Positions 11,842 to 21,230 of a DNA stretch of 64,000 bases are shown piece by piece. Below the pieces are notes generated by a model. The model did not search any database and was not told where the DNA came from. It saw only the letters and a list, made by a program, of their open reading frames with translations. Origin of the DNA: Symbiodinium natans (Eukaryota > Sar > Dinophyceae > Suessiales > Symbiodiniaceae); contig CAJNDS010000879.1 in the NCBI GenBank assembly GCA_905221605.1, forward strand, positions 657,559-721,558. The letters are read 5' to 3'. A program made the translations under genes and the position numbers. Position 1 is the stretch's first letter, and each line of letters begins with the position of its first letter.

Positions 11842-11997
11842 TGTGTCATCTGCTGCGTGCTCTCTTTTGAAAGCCGGAAATCCAATCTTACCGTCTTTGT
11901 CAGGTGGTTGTGCTCGCGGCCCGCCAGCATGCCCAATCTTTGCAGCACGCCTCGCTCCTTGTCAACAAGGGGCAGTCTTGTTCGTCCGTCTGGCTTC

Positions 11998-12092
11998 GGT
12001 GGCGGTGTTTTTTGCCCGCACGCAAGCAAGCACGCAGGCAAGCAAGCAAGCGAGCCAGCAAGCCAAGAAAGCAAGCAAGGAAGGAAGGAAGG
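11998..12092. repeat. (AAGC)n / (AAGG)n microsatellite
   Basis: Degenerate CAAG/CAAGC tetranucleotide array, grading into AAGG units. Both strands are open across it only because of composition. Confidence 0.8.
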
Positions 12093-12109
12093 GTGTCAGC
12101 ATTGTGTTG

Positions 12110-12445
12110 CAAATGGCCTCCCCCCCCCCCCCCCCAAACCCCGCTTCCCCAACACCCCGTTTTTTTTAGCCGTGCAAAGCGTGCTTCGAACTTCGAAGCC
12201 TATGCATCTTGTTGAAACCCATCGTGTGAGCATTGCAGTCCTTCTTGTAAGCCGTGCAAAGCATGCTTCAAAGCCTAGGAAACTGGCTGAAACCCATCGA
12301 AAAACCAAGAAACGAACCAAAAAACACATTACTCAATGGGGGGGGGGGGGGGGTTGCGCCCCCGCCCCAACCCCCCCCCGCTTTATTTAAGCCGGCTGTA
12401 TTTAAGCCGTGCAAAGCGTGCTTAAAACCTATGAATCTTGTTGAA
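12110..12445. repeat. Three copies of a short dispersed repeat with C/G runs
   Basis: The 16-nt string GCCGTGCAAAGCGTGC (or with A at the twelfth base) followed by TTC/TTA, a CCTATG/CCTAGG-like block and TTGTTGAAA/GGCTGAAA-CCATC recurs at about 12169, 12251 and 12403. Copies are separated by homopolymers (C-run 12120-12135, G-run 12338-12353, C-run 12371-12379). Copies differ at several bases. It appears to be a degenerate local tandem repeat of roughly 80-150 bp. No coding signal. Confidence 0.6.
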
Positions 12446-12657
12446 ATCCATCCTTAGATAAGAAGAAATCCTACGAAAAGTAGTATGTATCCTATGAAAA
12501 TTTTGAAGGAATGTAGCTTTTTTCCTAGAGAGCAGGGAAGCCAAGAGGTCCCCGACAAGAAAGCGGAAAAGCAATAAGGATAAAAGCTGGAAAAACATAA
12601 GGAGAAAAAAAAAGCCCTCTGGCTTCTTGGATCTGGTACAGAGGGACCCAATTAAAA

Positions 12658-12912
12658 ATGCCGGACCTAGCCACCTTTGTCAGGCCGGAGCTTCGGTCAG
12701 ATCTGGGCACTGTGATCGACGCAGTGTCTGCAAGCTTCAAGGCACCCTTGACTTCTCATCTGCAAGCCTTGCAATTGGCCCCAGCACACGAACGACAATG
12801 TGCTTGCGAGGCCTTCGAGTTTGCAAGCCCGGAACTTCGAGCTGAAGCAAAGGCCTTCAGGGATGGCCAGCATCAGCCCAGCATTATGCCCAGCAGTCGC
12901 GAACTCTTTTGA
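12658..12912 (+). CDS. Further DUF4116-like exon or gene fragment
   Basis: An open frame of 84 codons from ATG 12658 to TGA 12912 carries two degenerate copies of the same motif as the cluster at 10.8-11.8 kb: VRPELRSDLGTVIDAVSAS near the start and AFEFASPELRAEAKAF in the second half. It lies 0.8 kb beyond the apparent stop of that gene, so it may be a separate tandem relative, an alternative 3' part or a remnant. The upstream context is A-rich (AAATTAAAA before ATG). The function of the family is unknown. Confidence 0.45.
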   Translation: MPDLATFVRPELRSDLGTVIDAVSASFKAPLTSHLQALQLAPAHERQCACEAFEFASPELRAEAKAFRDGQHQPSIMPSSRELF

Positions 12913-13659
12913 GAACTGTCTCTGAATGTTTCTGAGATTTGTCCCAATCGCCTTGGGCCTAGTCAGTTGGTTCCACACGACTCGTTTGCGCGGCAAAGGT
13001 GGAAGCGGAACATTTCACTTTGCATGACGGCTTTACAGCTCGAACGGGCAGGTAATCCGTTGTGCGGCGAAGCAACTGCTGTCTACACACGGCATCATCG
13101 TCCGCTCTGACGCTGAGCTTCCAAGCTTGCATGGCAGAGCTGCGGTATAGTTTTATCGTGAACAGGTATCTTACCGGCGGGGGAGACTTTGCCCCCCGTT
13201 GCTGTTTCTGATGCATGCGGTCTCATGGAAGACCAGCTTAGGATCATCAATACTACTGCCATTATTACCACTTTTCGCGCTATGCATTTTTTTTGTGCGA
13301 TGACCACCACTTCTGCAACTGCCCCAGTATCTGGCCATGAGACCATGAGTGTGAATATGTCTATTTCTGTTATCTTCCGGTTGCCTTTGTTATTACGACC
13401 ACTACTTTTTCATTTTCATGATGCTAGGCTCTGTTATTTCGATATTGGCATCTTGATTTATTCGCACGGTCATTATCAACAATAGCAATATCAAGCCAAC
13501 GCCAACCCTTCCGTTTTAACAGCAATGGATGCAAACGAAGACGACCGCGACGGCGGTGGTTACCACGTCTGCTACCATTCCCGCCTTTACAGTTATTTTA
13601 AGGGGCTGCGCCCATGGGCGGGCAGCGCACGCAGAAGCCCGGGGCGAGCAATTTCTAAG
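12913..13659. other. No recognisable gene
   Basis: No family match was seen on either strand. The stretch 13240-13560 is unusually rich in ATT/ACC trinucleotides for this GC-rich window. Nothing marks it as a known element. Confidence 0.5.
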
Positions 13660-14100
13660 CATGTTGAGGCCCCTAAACTCCCTTAAAATCTCTAAGCGTT
13701 AAGTTTCTAAGCTTTTTCAGGCCCCTAAACTCCCTTCAAATCTCTAAGCGTTTGAGGCTCCTAGACTCCCTTAACGTTTCTAAGCACTTTATAAGGCCCC
13801 TAAACTCCCTTTTTCCTAGCCCGGGCTTAGACACGTCGCTTATGCCCGCCCTTTGGGGGGCATCATGCTCCTGATGCGCCCCCGGGGTCCCGCCCCGGGA
13901 GCCGCTGATGCTCCTGATGCGCGCCTGGGGGTCCCGGGCTGGACCCGCTGATGCTCATGATGCGCGCCCTCTGGGGGCCTCCGTGGCGACGCAAAAAACC
14001 ACGAAAAAAAAAACCGTTCACCGGCGGCACGCGGGGGTCGGCGGCACTGGCGTCCGGCCTAATTCTGCTTCGCAGAAGGCCAGAGGCCAGCAAGGTTATT
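13660..14100. repeat. Degenerate short repeats (CCCTAAACTCCCTT and TGATGCGC types)
   Basis: At 13660-13820 the phrase GGCCCCTAAACTCCCTT recurs about four times (one copy reads GGCTCCTAGACTCCCTT), separated by TTTCTAAGC-like words, giving units of about 45-60 bp. At 13862-13975 a second phrase, TGATGCTCMTGATGCGC followed by a CCCGGG-rich block, is repeated three times. Both are GC-rich with no coding signal and lead into the G-run repeats. Confidence 0.65.
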
Positions 14101-14249
14101 CCCGGGACGACCCGGGCTAAAAGGTCCGCATTTGCTCGGTCCTTTGGGGACCTCGCGCTGCCCGATTTAAAGGCTGACGCCGCTGCCGCCGACCCCCAAG
14201 ATAAGGACGTCCGGGCACCGGGCCCTCTTCCGGACCCACCCGCTTAACA

Positions 14250-14781
14250 ACAAATTCGGTTGCTTTTGGTCCTTCTCCTGTTGGGGGGGGCTAGGCAGGG
14301 GGGTAGAGAGGGGGGGAGGCGGGGGGGTACGGGTGAGGGTAGGGGGAGGGGGGGGTAGTTGGGTGCAGCCACAAAAACGCGTGGTTCGGTTGCTTTTGGT
14401 CCTTTTCCCTGTGGGGGGGGCTTGGCAGGGGGTAAGAAGGGGGGGAGAGGGGGGGTACGGAGGAGGGTAGGGGGGGAGGGGGGGGGGGGGTAGTAGGGTG
14501 CAGCCAACACAAAACGCGTGGTTCCACCCACTGGGCGCCTTCCAAAACAACAAAGGTTGCTTTTGGTGTGGGGGGGGCTAGGCAGGGGGGTGGAAGGCGG
14601 CCAAGCGGGCGGAACGACGCGGCCCCCTCCCCCCTACCCTCACCCCGTAACCCCCCCCCTCCGGGGGGAGGCGGGGGGGGTAGTAGGGGGCAGCCAACAC
14701 AAAACTTCCAAAACAACAAATTTGGTTGCTTTTAAGGGAGGGGGCTAGGCAGGGGGGTAGGGGGGGGGGTGGGGGGAGGGG
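14250..14781. repeat. G-run tandem repeat, target site of the retrotransposon
   Basis: Four degenerate units begin with GGTTGCTTTTGG-like sequence at 14258, 14388, 14555 and 14724 (spacings 130, 167, 169). Each continues with GGGGGGGCTAGGCAGG and long G-runs containing TACGG or AGGGTAG, ending with GTGCAGCCAACAC. The same G-run sequence resumes at 29307 just after the 3' LTR, so the retrotransposon inserted inside this array. The G-runs have quadruplex potential on the plus strand. Confidence 0.85.
14777..14781. other. Target-site duplication, left copy
   Basis: AGGGG directly before the 5' LTR matches AGGGG directly after the 3' LTR. Five base pairs is the size usual for copia integrases. 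The surrounding G-runs make a chance match easier, so the exact edges carry some uncertainty. Confidence 0.75.
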
Positions 14782-14950
14782 TGAAATAGAGACAGGTGTG
14801 CCACAGGGTTCAGTCATCATGGCATGCAGTGGCCTGTGCCCGAGGTTCTGGATCAGAGTGATACACTTAGCCAGCAGAGCCAAAAGAGACACCTGCGTGC
14901 CTTGCCAGCTGTACCGAGCCGGAGGCTGGTAACGCTCAGGTTTCATCTCA
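14782..14950 (+). repeat. 5' LTR
   Basis: 169 bp starting TGAAATAGAG and ending TTTCATCTCA. It is identical to the 3' LTR except at 14798 (G here, A at 29154). It is short for an LTR. No obvious TATA box or AATAAA was seen; dinoflagellate promoters usually lack both. Confidence 0.95.
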
Positions 14951-14953
14951 ACG

Positions 14954-14965
14954 TGGTAGCGGAGC
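14954..14965 (+). promoter_or_regulatory. Primer-binding site (tRNA)
   Basis: TGGTAGCGGAGC begins 3 nt after the 5' LTR. It starts with TGG, the complement of tRNA CCA, and resembles the initiator-Met PBS of copia elements (TGGTATCAGAGC) at 10 of 12 positions. The exact tRNA of this organism cannot be named from the window. Confidence 0.75.
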
Positions 14966-15093
14966 TTCCGGGAATTACCTGGAGTGCTCTGTACCAACAG
15001 AGGTGTCCAGGGTAATCCTTGGCACGCTCTGTTCGGACAGAGGCAGCCAGAAGCTCGAAAACCGGAAGCCGATCCGAGCCCAATCGTAGAGCC

Positions 15094-18000
15094 ATGGCAA
15101 GTCACTCGTACGACCAGTTCGACGACTACGAAGAACCAGACGGAGAAGCCTTAGCTGCAGGGAACAGGTCACTGGAAGAGCTTCAGCGTCTTTCTGCCTT
15201 TCAGCAGGTGACCACCAAGGTTCCCCCATCTTATGATGGTAGAAGTAGCTGGTTTGCTTTCGAAGATGCCGTAGACGACTGGTGTGAATTCACAGAACTT
15301 GAACCAGAGAAGAGAGGACCCGCATTGAGAAACAGACTTGAAGGTGAAGCTGCTATCTACAAGAGATTGCTTGATCGAGAAGCTTTGAAGAACAAGGAAG
15401 ATGGAGTCAGGTACTTCAAGCGCTTCCTTAGGCCTTACTTCGTGAAGGGTGCAGCGAACGTTTTCCTCTACAGATTCCAGCAGTTCATGAACATGCATCG
15501 TGGTAGTGGTGATATGCTGAGGTGGATGACAAGATTCCAGCTGTCCTACCAGCGCATGAACGAGTCATGGATGGACACTTTTGTTCCCCTAGTGAGTGAA
15601 AACGACCCCGTGGTGAGAGCCTATGTTCTACGACTACCTCAAGAAGAACAACAGGCAATCACTCCCGAAGAAGCACTTCGCCGAGTCAACGAACAAGGGA
15701 GAGAAACACATGGAAGAGCACTACCCATCACAGCGAACCTCATGGCCCTGCTGTTCGTGACCCTGTCAGACCTTACCCAAGACCAAAGACAAGTTCTTAC
15801 TTCTCTTATGGCGCACAAGAACAGGGCACTCACAGATTACAGAGTGGATGAGCTGAGAACAGTGTATTTGGAAGTGTTTTGCACCACGAAGACCACAGTA
15901 GACAACCCTCTTCTAGCACCCACAAGTGCTCCAGGAAGAAAAAGTTTTATCGTCATCGATGAAGGTACCCTCGATGAGAGCCAAGGCTACTGGTGCGAGG
16001 ACGAGGATGATGGCGCAGAAGGCTTCCTGGACGCCTTTGAGGATTGCTTCTGGGTCTACGACGATGAGTCTTACACGTGGTTTCAGCGGAAGTTCCAAGG
16101 TCGTAAGTTGCGACGTGGAAAAGGAAAGGGCAAGGGCCGGAAAGGAAAAGGCAAGGGCCATGGTGGCCGACGCTTTTTCAAACGCAAGAAAGGGAAGGCC
16201 CATGCCGCCGAAGACGTCAGCGCTAGCGACTGGGCATGGAACGAAGAATGGCATGATTGGAGCTATGAAGCCTGGACAGAAACTGATTGGCAGGAAGGAG
16301 CTGACGACTCCTATGCAGCCAAAGGTCGGAAAGGAAAGGGCAAAGGCAAGGGCAAGTTCTTCAAGGGAAAGGACAAGAAAGGAAAGGACGGCAAGGGCGA
16401 CCATGCCAATGCCACCTCGGAAGCCCAGAGGACTGCTGCCTTGGCAGGCCCAGGTACTCCGGCCATAGCTAACGCCTTTTGGGTGCAGCACCACAGTTTT
16501 GTGTCCGAAGCGGTTTACAAGCAGGACTCCAACGAAGAAGATGTTCCCAAGTCTTTTTTGACACATGCTTTGTCCCCTACCTCTATGGTTTTGGACATCG
16601 GTTGCACACGGGCTATGACCTCGAGACAAGCAGCGAAAGAGTTCATGGGTTTCGTGGACCATCATCCAGACTGTGGTTTGTGGTACGAGTTACGACCTAC
16701 AAACAGTCATTTCTCTTTTGCCAACAGCGAGATGGCCCAGTGCAAGGAAAAGATTGTGATCTGCATGTACGATCTTTCCTACACGATTCAGTCGACCGAA
16801 TTTGACGTCGTTGATCAGGGCACAGTTCCCTTCTTGATGTCGTTACCTCAGATGAGGAACCTTCGCTTCAAGATCTCGTTAGAGCCTGACGAAGCCCTTC
16901 TGTCAAGTTCAGTTCTGGGCATGAAGAACCTTCCTTTGAAGGTTGCTCGAAGCTCACACTTGATGCTCGATCTTATAGATGTAGCCTGGCATATGTGGGG
17001 AGTTCGTTTCGATGCACACAAGAAGGTGAGTTTCTTCATGACGAACGAGCACCACTTCGAGTATGGCTACAAGTTGGTCACGAAGGAATGCTCCCCTCCA
17101 GGGGAGGAACCCTCAGAAGCCTTGGTTGTGGAGGACGAATGGCACTTGGACGAAGGCAACCATCGTCTAATCCGAGTTCACCGCAAGGAGCGAGTTCAGT
17201 CCTTTGCGCCATCGAAAGGGAATACTCCCATACCATTCGAGTACCTCGACACGATTCGGGAGACCACCATCAACTACAAGGATGGCATGAAGGAAACGCA
17301 GAATGATGAATGGAAGGACAAGCCTCCCGTCAAGTTTCCTAAGCCGTGGTTAGGTAGAACCGTTTTCAAGATTCTGCCAGGTGGCATAGAGAATCGCACC
17401 TCTGTGAAGGTGAGTACTCGGGGAAAAGGCCCCGGGCGCAGAGGAAAGCCTGATGACGAAGTCGTCAAGGCACCTGCTAGGAAGAAAATTACAGGCAAAA
17501 AGCCAGATTCTGGCTTAATGCCACATCCTTCAAGAAAGGAAGGCTCTCCTTTAGGAGAGGGATCCTTGCGAAAAGAAGGCAGCTCTTCCCCAGAAGAGGC
17601 ACCTTTACCTTTCTCTCCAGGAGAGCTCTTTGGAGATGAGGACGAAGACCCATTTCCAGAGCTGAAGGGTAAGGGTGTCGAGACAACTAAATGGGATGAT
17701 CAGTACTCTCCTTCTGAAGCTCCAGTGGAGCAGCCAGAGCCGTCTCCAGAGTCTAAAGAAGACAATGCGCCTGAGGAGCGCTTCGATCCAGAACCTAGGC
17801 GTATAGCGCTACCTCTTCCCGGGCAAGAAGTTGCCCGCTCTTCTCCGGCCTTTCGACGCATGATTGAAAAGCTGCGAAGTGATGTGGAGCTGTACAAGTT
17901 GCATGTGAAGCATTACCACATGAGTTCCGCGCAGTTTCGTAGGCGTACGTCCATGTTAGGCCTTCCTGAAGAGATTTACGAAAAGTACGACCGCATCGTC

Positions 18001-18324
18001 AAGTCATGCAGGGTTTGCGGAACAACAGTTCCGGCACCGCCGCGAGCCAGAATCGCAGGCCTTCGTGCCGCGTCGTTCGGAGATCTTATTTTTGTCGATC
18101 ATGCTGAAATCAATTACGGAGAAAAGAGTTATATCACTCTTTTGATTCTCGACGGCGCGTCTAACCTGCTTTGGGCTACGGCCCTCGTTGGACTCGAGGT
18201 TACCGAAACCCTTGCCGCATTTCGGAGATGGATCGAAGAGAACAACTGTGTTCCGAAAGGAGCAGTAGGTGATCAAGCCTTTTTCGCTGATGAATCCTGG
18301 CATTTTACCGCTTCCATGGGATAA
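15094..18324 (+). CDS. gag-pol: Gag-like / protease-like / integrase (5' part), broken
   Basis: The open frame begins upstream, but the first ATG is 15094. The N-terminal ~280 residues are a copia-type Gag (PPSYDGRSSWFAFEDAVDDW). Then come two Lys/Gly-rich basic blocks (about 16117-16195 and 16324-16400) that could bind nucleic acid in place of a CCHC knuckle, which is absent. A protease-like motif LDIGCTRAM has its Asp codon at 16594; the usual D-[ST]-G is D-I-G. Integrase follows: His codons 17901 and 17910, Cys codons 18007 and 18016 (zinc-binding region), first catalytic Asp at 18097 (FVDHAE) and second at 18271 (GDQAFF). The frame ends at TAA 18322 after a frameshift around the TTTT run 18303-18306; the integrase continues in another frame. 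Three of the twelve in-frame hairpins lie here. Confidence 0.85.
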   Translation: MASHSYDQFDDYEEPDGEALAAGNRSLEELQRLSAFQQVTTKVPPSYDGRSSWFAFEDAVDDWCEFTELEPEKRGPALRNRLEGEAAIYKRLLDREALKNKEDGVRYFKRFLRPYFVKGAANVFLYRFQQFMNMHRGSGDMLRWMTRFQLSYQRMNESWMDTFVPLVSENDPVVRAYVLRLPQEEQQAITPEEALRRVNEQGRETHGRALPITANLMALLFVTLSDLTQDQRQVLTSLMAHKNRALTDYRVDELRTVYLEVFCTTKTTVDNPLLAPTSAPGRKSFIVIDEGTLDESQGYWCEDEDDGAEGFLDAFEDCFWVYDDESYTWFQRKFQGRKLRRGKGKGKGRKGKGKGHGGRRFFKRKKGKAHAAEDVSASDWAWNEEWHDWSYEAWTETDWQEGADDSYAAKGRKGKGKGKGKFFKGKDKKGKDGKGDHANATSEAQRTAALAGPGTPAIANAFWVQHHSFVSEAVYKQDSNEEDVPKSFLTHALSPTSMVLDIGCTRAMTSRQAAKEFMGFVDHHPDCGLWYELRPTNSHFSFANSEMAQCKEKIVICMYDLSYTIQSTEFDVVDQGTVPFLMSLPQMRNLRFKISLEPDEALLSSSVLGMKNLPLKVARSSHLMLDLIDVAWHMWGVRFDAHKKVSFFMTNEHHFEYGYKLVTKECSPPGEEPSEALVVEDEWHLDEGNHRLIRVHRKERVQSFAPSKGNTPIPFEYLDTIRETTINYKDGMKETQNDEWKDKPPVKFPKPWLGRTVFKILPGGIENRTSVKVSTRGKGPGRRGKPDDEVVKAPARKKITGKKPDSGLMPHPSRKEGSPLGEGSLRKEGSSSPEEAPLPFSPGELFGDEDEDPFPELKGKGVETTKWDDQYSPSEAPVEQPEPSPESKEDNAPEERFDPEPRRIALPLPGQEVARSSPAFRRMIEKLRSDVELYKLHVKHYHMSSAQFRRRTSMLGLPEEIYEKYDRIVKSCRVCGTTVPAPPRARIAGLRAASFGDLIFVDHAEINYGEKSYITLLILDGASNLLWATALVGLEVTETLAAFRRWIEENNCVPKGAVGDQAFFADESWHFTASMG
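17091..17106 (+). repeat. In-frame hairpin element 1
   Basis: CTCCCC, loop TCCA, GGGGAG, followed by GAACC. The codon phase is the same as in every other copy; it encodes C-S-P-P-G-E-E-P. Confidence 0.85.
17544..17559 (+). repeat. In-frame hairpin element 2
   Basis: CTCTCC, loop TTTA, GGAGAG, followed by GGATCC. It encodes G-S-P-L-G-E-G-S. Confidence 0.85.
17583..17598 (+). repeat. In-frame hairpin element 3
   Basis: CTCTTC, loop CCCA, GAAGAG, followed by GCACC. It lies 23 nt after element 2 and encodes S-S-S-P-E-E-A-P. Confidence 0.85.
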
Positions 18325-21230
18325 CACCTTATCCCTGCGGGCCAAGAACGCCGTGGCCGAACAGAGCAGAAACAGCAGTTCGTCTTTTCAAAAAGACATG
18401 GGCAAAAATGACAAAGGCTCTCAGAGAAGAAGGTTTCCTTGAAAGCATCACTGTTAGGGATGCTGTGAAGAAGGTTGTTTGGGCAAGGAATTGCCAACTC
18501 ACAATCTCTGGCCATTCACCGCTAGAAATAGCCACAGGGCGTAGACCGCCTGATCTGTTGGACGTCGAAACAAGTTCACCTGAACAATTGTCAGCTTTGG
18601 CCCCTCGAGAGGACAGGACCAATCAGGAGTTGCAACGCATTGCTATGCGAGCACATCAAGAGGCAAGACAGGCCCAGGACCTTCGAAGCGACCTGGCTCG
18701 CCGAGTCATGCCCTCAGATGGTCCTTATGTCAAGGGGGACAAGGTGTTTGTTTGGATGAAGGATGAGTCTAAGATAAAGTCAGAAGGAGTATGGGTTAGA
18801 GGCAAGGTCATGGGACAGGAAGGTGCGATGGTCATTGTTCATGTGCATCAAGCCATCCTTCGAGTGAATCAGTCAAAGATTCGTAGAGACCATGACCCCT
18901 GGCATGATGTCCATATTCCTCTTGACATGGACAAGGTACCAGGAGGCTCTCCACCGGGAGAGGAACCTGGTGGTTTGTTTTGTGAATACGAGCCACAATG
19001 TTGCGCTGAACACGAAATTTGTTATCACACGCACGGGGGAAGATTTTGTGATGTCCTTGAAATCGCCCCAGGGCCTACGGGAATCACGGCCTGTATGGCT
19101 CGGCACGGGAACAGAATCGGAGAGCCAGTTCACGTGGAAGGTTGGCAGCCAAAGGCGATCCAGCAGAGTATCGCCTCGGCATGGAAAACTCTGTTGCATG
19201 CGTCACCCACGCTTGTGGTGATCAACCCAACGATACCTGATTCACTTGTGAGAAACAAGAAGGCCATCAAGACTTACTGGCATTTTTGTGCAGAAGTCGT
19301 TAGATGGCAGGATCAGAATCAAGGTGAAGTTGCTGTCGTGGGGTTGACAGACCAGGGATTTTTCACATCACAGGCTGCTCGTTCACTACACTGGAGAATT
19401 GGCATGTCGTCGATTTGTTTCGGCCAAGACGAGGGAGCAACTCTCATGACGAATCTAGGAAGGGATTGGTTTGAGAGATTGAAATCACTGCGAGGAGTTT
19501 TCATGAGTAGTAGCACTTCTTTCTCTCCTAGATTTGTTGTTCTCTTGGCTGAATGTCTTCAAGGTACTGATCGTAGTGATTATCGACAAGAGAGTCTTTT
19601 CCAAGACCTCCTTGAGGATTTCGACGATGGAGATTTGTGTTCTCTGTGTTTGCGTGCTGATAGGAACAGTGAAGTCTGTTCAGCACTTCCGAGTACCTCC
19701 GAACAATCTTTTTTGAATGCTCAGAAGAATCAACTCCCTAGCGCCTTGCAGTTCATATTACCTCAAAGGTTCGTGACGAGTTCTCTTGTTCAAGGACTCA
19801 GGGCGATTGAAGGTCTTGCTCCTGGAACAGAGCTGGAGGTGAATACCTCCACCACTCAGGAGGCTCAGTCGCTGAGAGGAGTCCTCAAAAACATCAGGAC
19901 TTTGACACTTCCGTATCTCGAGTTTGAGAATTGCAATGTCTACCGGGGGACTTTTGGTAAGGTTCTTCCTGTTATTCAGAGACATCCTGATGCCGTCGTG
20001 ATCATGTGGAAGTTAGGAGACTATGAACATGTGTTTTTCATGAACCTCGCGCAGCTTATCCCATGTCTAAGGGACGTAGCGGTGTCAGGATGGTCGTTGA
20101 TCGTGTTTTGGAATGAGATCGGTCCTCCCAGGAAAAGGAGAGGTCCAGACGTGTCCCTGGACTTTACCGATCAGCCAGTTCCAGATGCACCTCCACCAGG
20201 CGTGCCTCCTGGCACCTCTAGTGGAGATGATCCTGAAAATCCTCCTGGAGGCGGTCCTCCAGGACAGGTACCGGGATACCAGGACTACCATGACACACCC
20301 GTGCCGGGTGATATGTCGTGGGATGAAGGTGAGGAAGAGACTCAGGGTGGCCCTTCAGGGCCGGGACCTGATGGCCCTCCAGATGGAGCGGCAATTCCGA
20401 TAGATGTGGATGGAGATGACGGATCAAATCCTCCAGGACAGGGGGCCTTTCCGCCTGGAGGCGGTCCTCCAGGACCGGGACCAGGGTTCGGGCCTTCGCC
20501 TGAAGACTTCGAGGATGGCGGAACTCCTATGGAAGTTCATATGGAGCCGCCGCCTCCAGGTCCTCCGCCTGACGCGCCAGGCGCAAAAATCTACTCACAT
20601 CCGGATCAGCCGCTTCTCCCGCCTTCCAAACCGGGGCCAGTGTTTAGAGCTCCAATTCCTAAGCATCCGAATTTCCCAGCTCCTCCTGTTGTTCAACCGG
20701 CTTCGCCACGTAACGTGCCGATTATGCGTGCACGCGGCAAACATCCTGATGAGCCAAGTAAGCCTAACTTACGCACCGAGGAACCGGCGCATCCGATTCC
20801 CGCAAGTGCGGCACCAAAACTGCGTTTCCCTGTTTACCCAAACAAGATTCCGGAGGCCGCTGTGCCTCTTCCGGGTCAGCCGTTGCCGGAGAAAAAGGGA
20901 GATCCGCAGGTTTCCGCTCTGTTTCCAGACGAGGATGAGACAGATCCGACCGCGTCTTCTTCACAGCCTAGCGGACCGCCAGGACTTCCCGTGGCGGAAG
21001 GAGAGTTTCCGATTCAGCAAACTCCTGTCGCGCCTCCGGCTACGGACGCGCCAGTGCCGGACTCAGACTCAGACGATAGCCAGGCAACGCGAGATTACGG
21101 TGAGTCGTCTCTTGCTTCCTTGGTCGAGGGGGAGGAAGATGTTCTTCTGGTCCTTCCTCACGATTTGAGTCCGCCGCAGTGGGCTGTTTTTGATGGTGAT
21201 GCGTACGATCACACAGGACATGCAGCGTAA
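18294..21230 (+). CDS. Integrase 3' part, Rossmann-like and Pro/Gly-rich region
   Basis: The frame is open from 18294 and continues the integrase core without an ATG: HGITPYPCGP, then PNRAETAVRLFK with the likely third catalytic Glu at 18369, then a helical stretch and an SH3-like C-terminal part (DKVFVWMKDE; VRGKVMGQEG) to about 18900. From about 19040 to 19430 the protein has a Rossmann-like layout reminiscent of methyltransferase-like regions in algal copia elements: DVLEIAPGPTGI, then SPTLVVINPTIPDS where a Pro-Pro-Cys would be expected. It is probably non-catalytic. A further ~230 residues are unassigned. About 20130-21100 is Pro/Gly-rich linker with two 8-bp-stem palindromes. It ends at TAA 21228 and overlaps the RT frame by 41 nt. 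Confidence 0.75.
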   Translation: MLAFYRFHGITPYPCGPRTPWPNRAETAVRLFKKTWAKMTKALREEGFLESITVRDAVKKVVWARNCQLTISGHSPLEIATGRRPPDLLDVETSSPEQLSALAPREDRTNQELQRIAMRAHQEARQAQDLRSDLARRVMPSDGPYVKGDKVFVWMKDESKIKSEGVWVRGKVMGQEGAMVIVHVHQAILRVNQSKIRRDHDPWHDVHIPLDMDKVPGGSPPGEEPGGLFCEYEPQCCAEHEICYHTHGGRFCDVLEIAPGPTGITACMARHGNRIGEPVHVEGWQPKAIQQSIASAWKTLLHASPTLVVINPTIPDSLVRNKKAIKTYWHFCAEVVRWQDQNQGEVAVVGLTDQGFFTSQAARSLHWRIGMSSICFGQDEGATLMTNLGRDWFERLKSLRGVFMSSSTSFSPRFVVLLAECLQGTDRSDYRQESLFQDLLEDFDDGDLCSLCLRADRNSEVCSALPSTSEQSFLNAQKNQLPSALQFILPQRFVTSSLVQGLRAIEGLAPGTELEVNTSTTQEAQSLRGVLKNIRTLTLPYLEFENCNVYRGTFGKVLPVIQRHPDAVVIMWKLGDYEHVFFMNLAQLIPCLRDVAVSGWSLIVFWNEIGPPRKRRGPDVSLDFTDQPVPDAPPPGVPPGTSSGDDPENPPGGGPPGQVPGYQDYHDTPVPGDMSWDEGEEETQGGPSGPGPDGPPDGAAIPIDVDGDDGSNPPGQGAFPPGGGPPGPGPGFGPSPEDFEDGGTPMEVHMEPPPPGPPPDAPGAKIYSHPDQPLLPPSKPGPVFRAPIPKHPNFPAPPVVQPASPRNVPIMRARGKHPDEPSKPNLRTEEPAHPIPASAAPKLRFPVYPNKIPEAAVPLPGQPLPEKKGDPQVSALFPDEDETDPTASSSQPSGPPGLPVAEGEFPIQQTPVAPPATDAPVPDSDSDDSQATRDYGESSLASLVEGEEDVLLVLPHDLSPPQWAVFDGDAYDHTGHAA
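18947..18962 (+). repeat. In-frame hairpin element 4
   Basis: CTCTCC, loop ACCG, GGAGAG, followed by GAACC. It lies after the integrase C-terminus and encodes G-S-P-P-G-E-E-P. Confidence 0.85.

Noticed and set aside
15913-16665. 250-codon minus-strand ORF opposite the Gag region
   Set aside because: A shadow of the Lys/Gly-rich coding strand; no motif, and the plus-strand Gag/integrase reading is clear.
18290-18330. Programmed -1 frameshift site in the integrase
   Set aside because: No X-XXY-YYZ slippery heptamer is in phase at the CATTTTACC position, and copia integrase lies in one frame; a lost T in the T-run is simpler.
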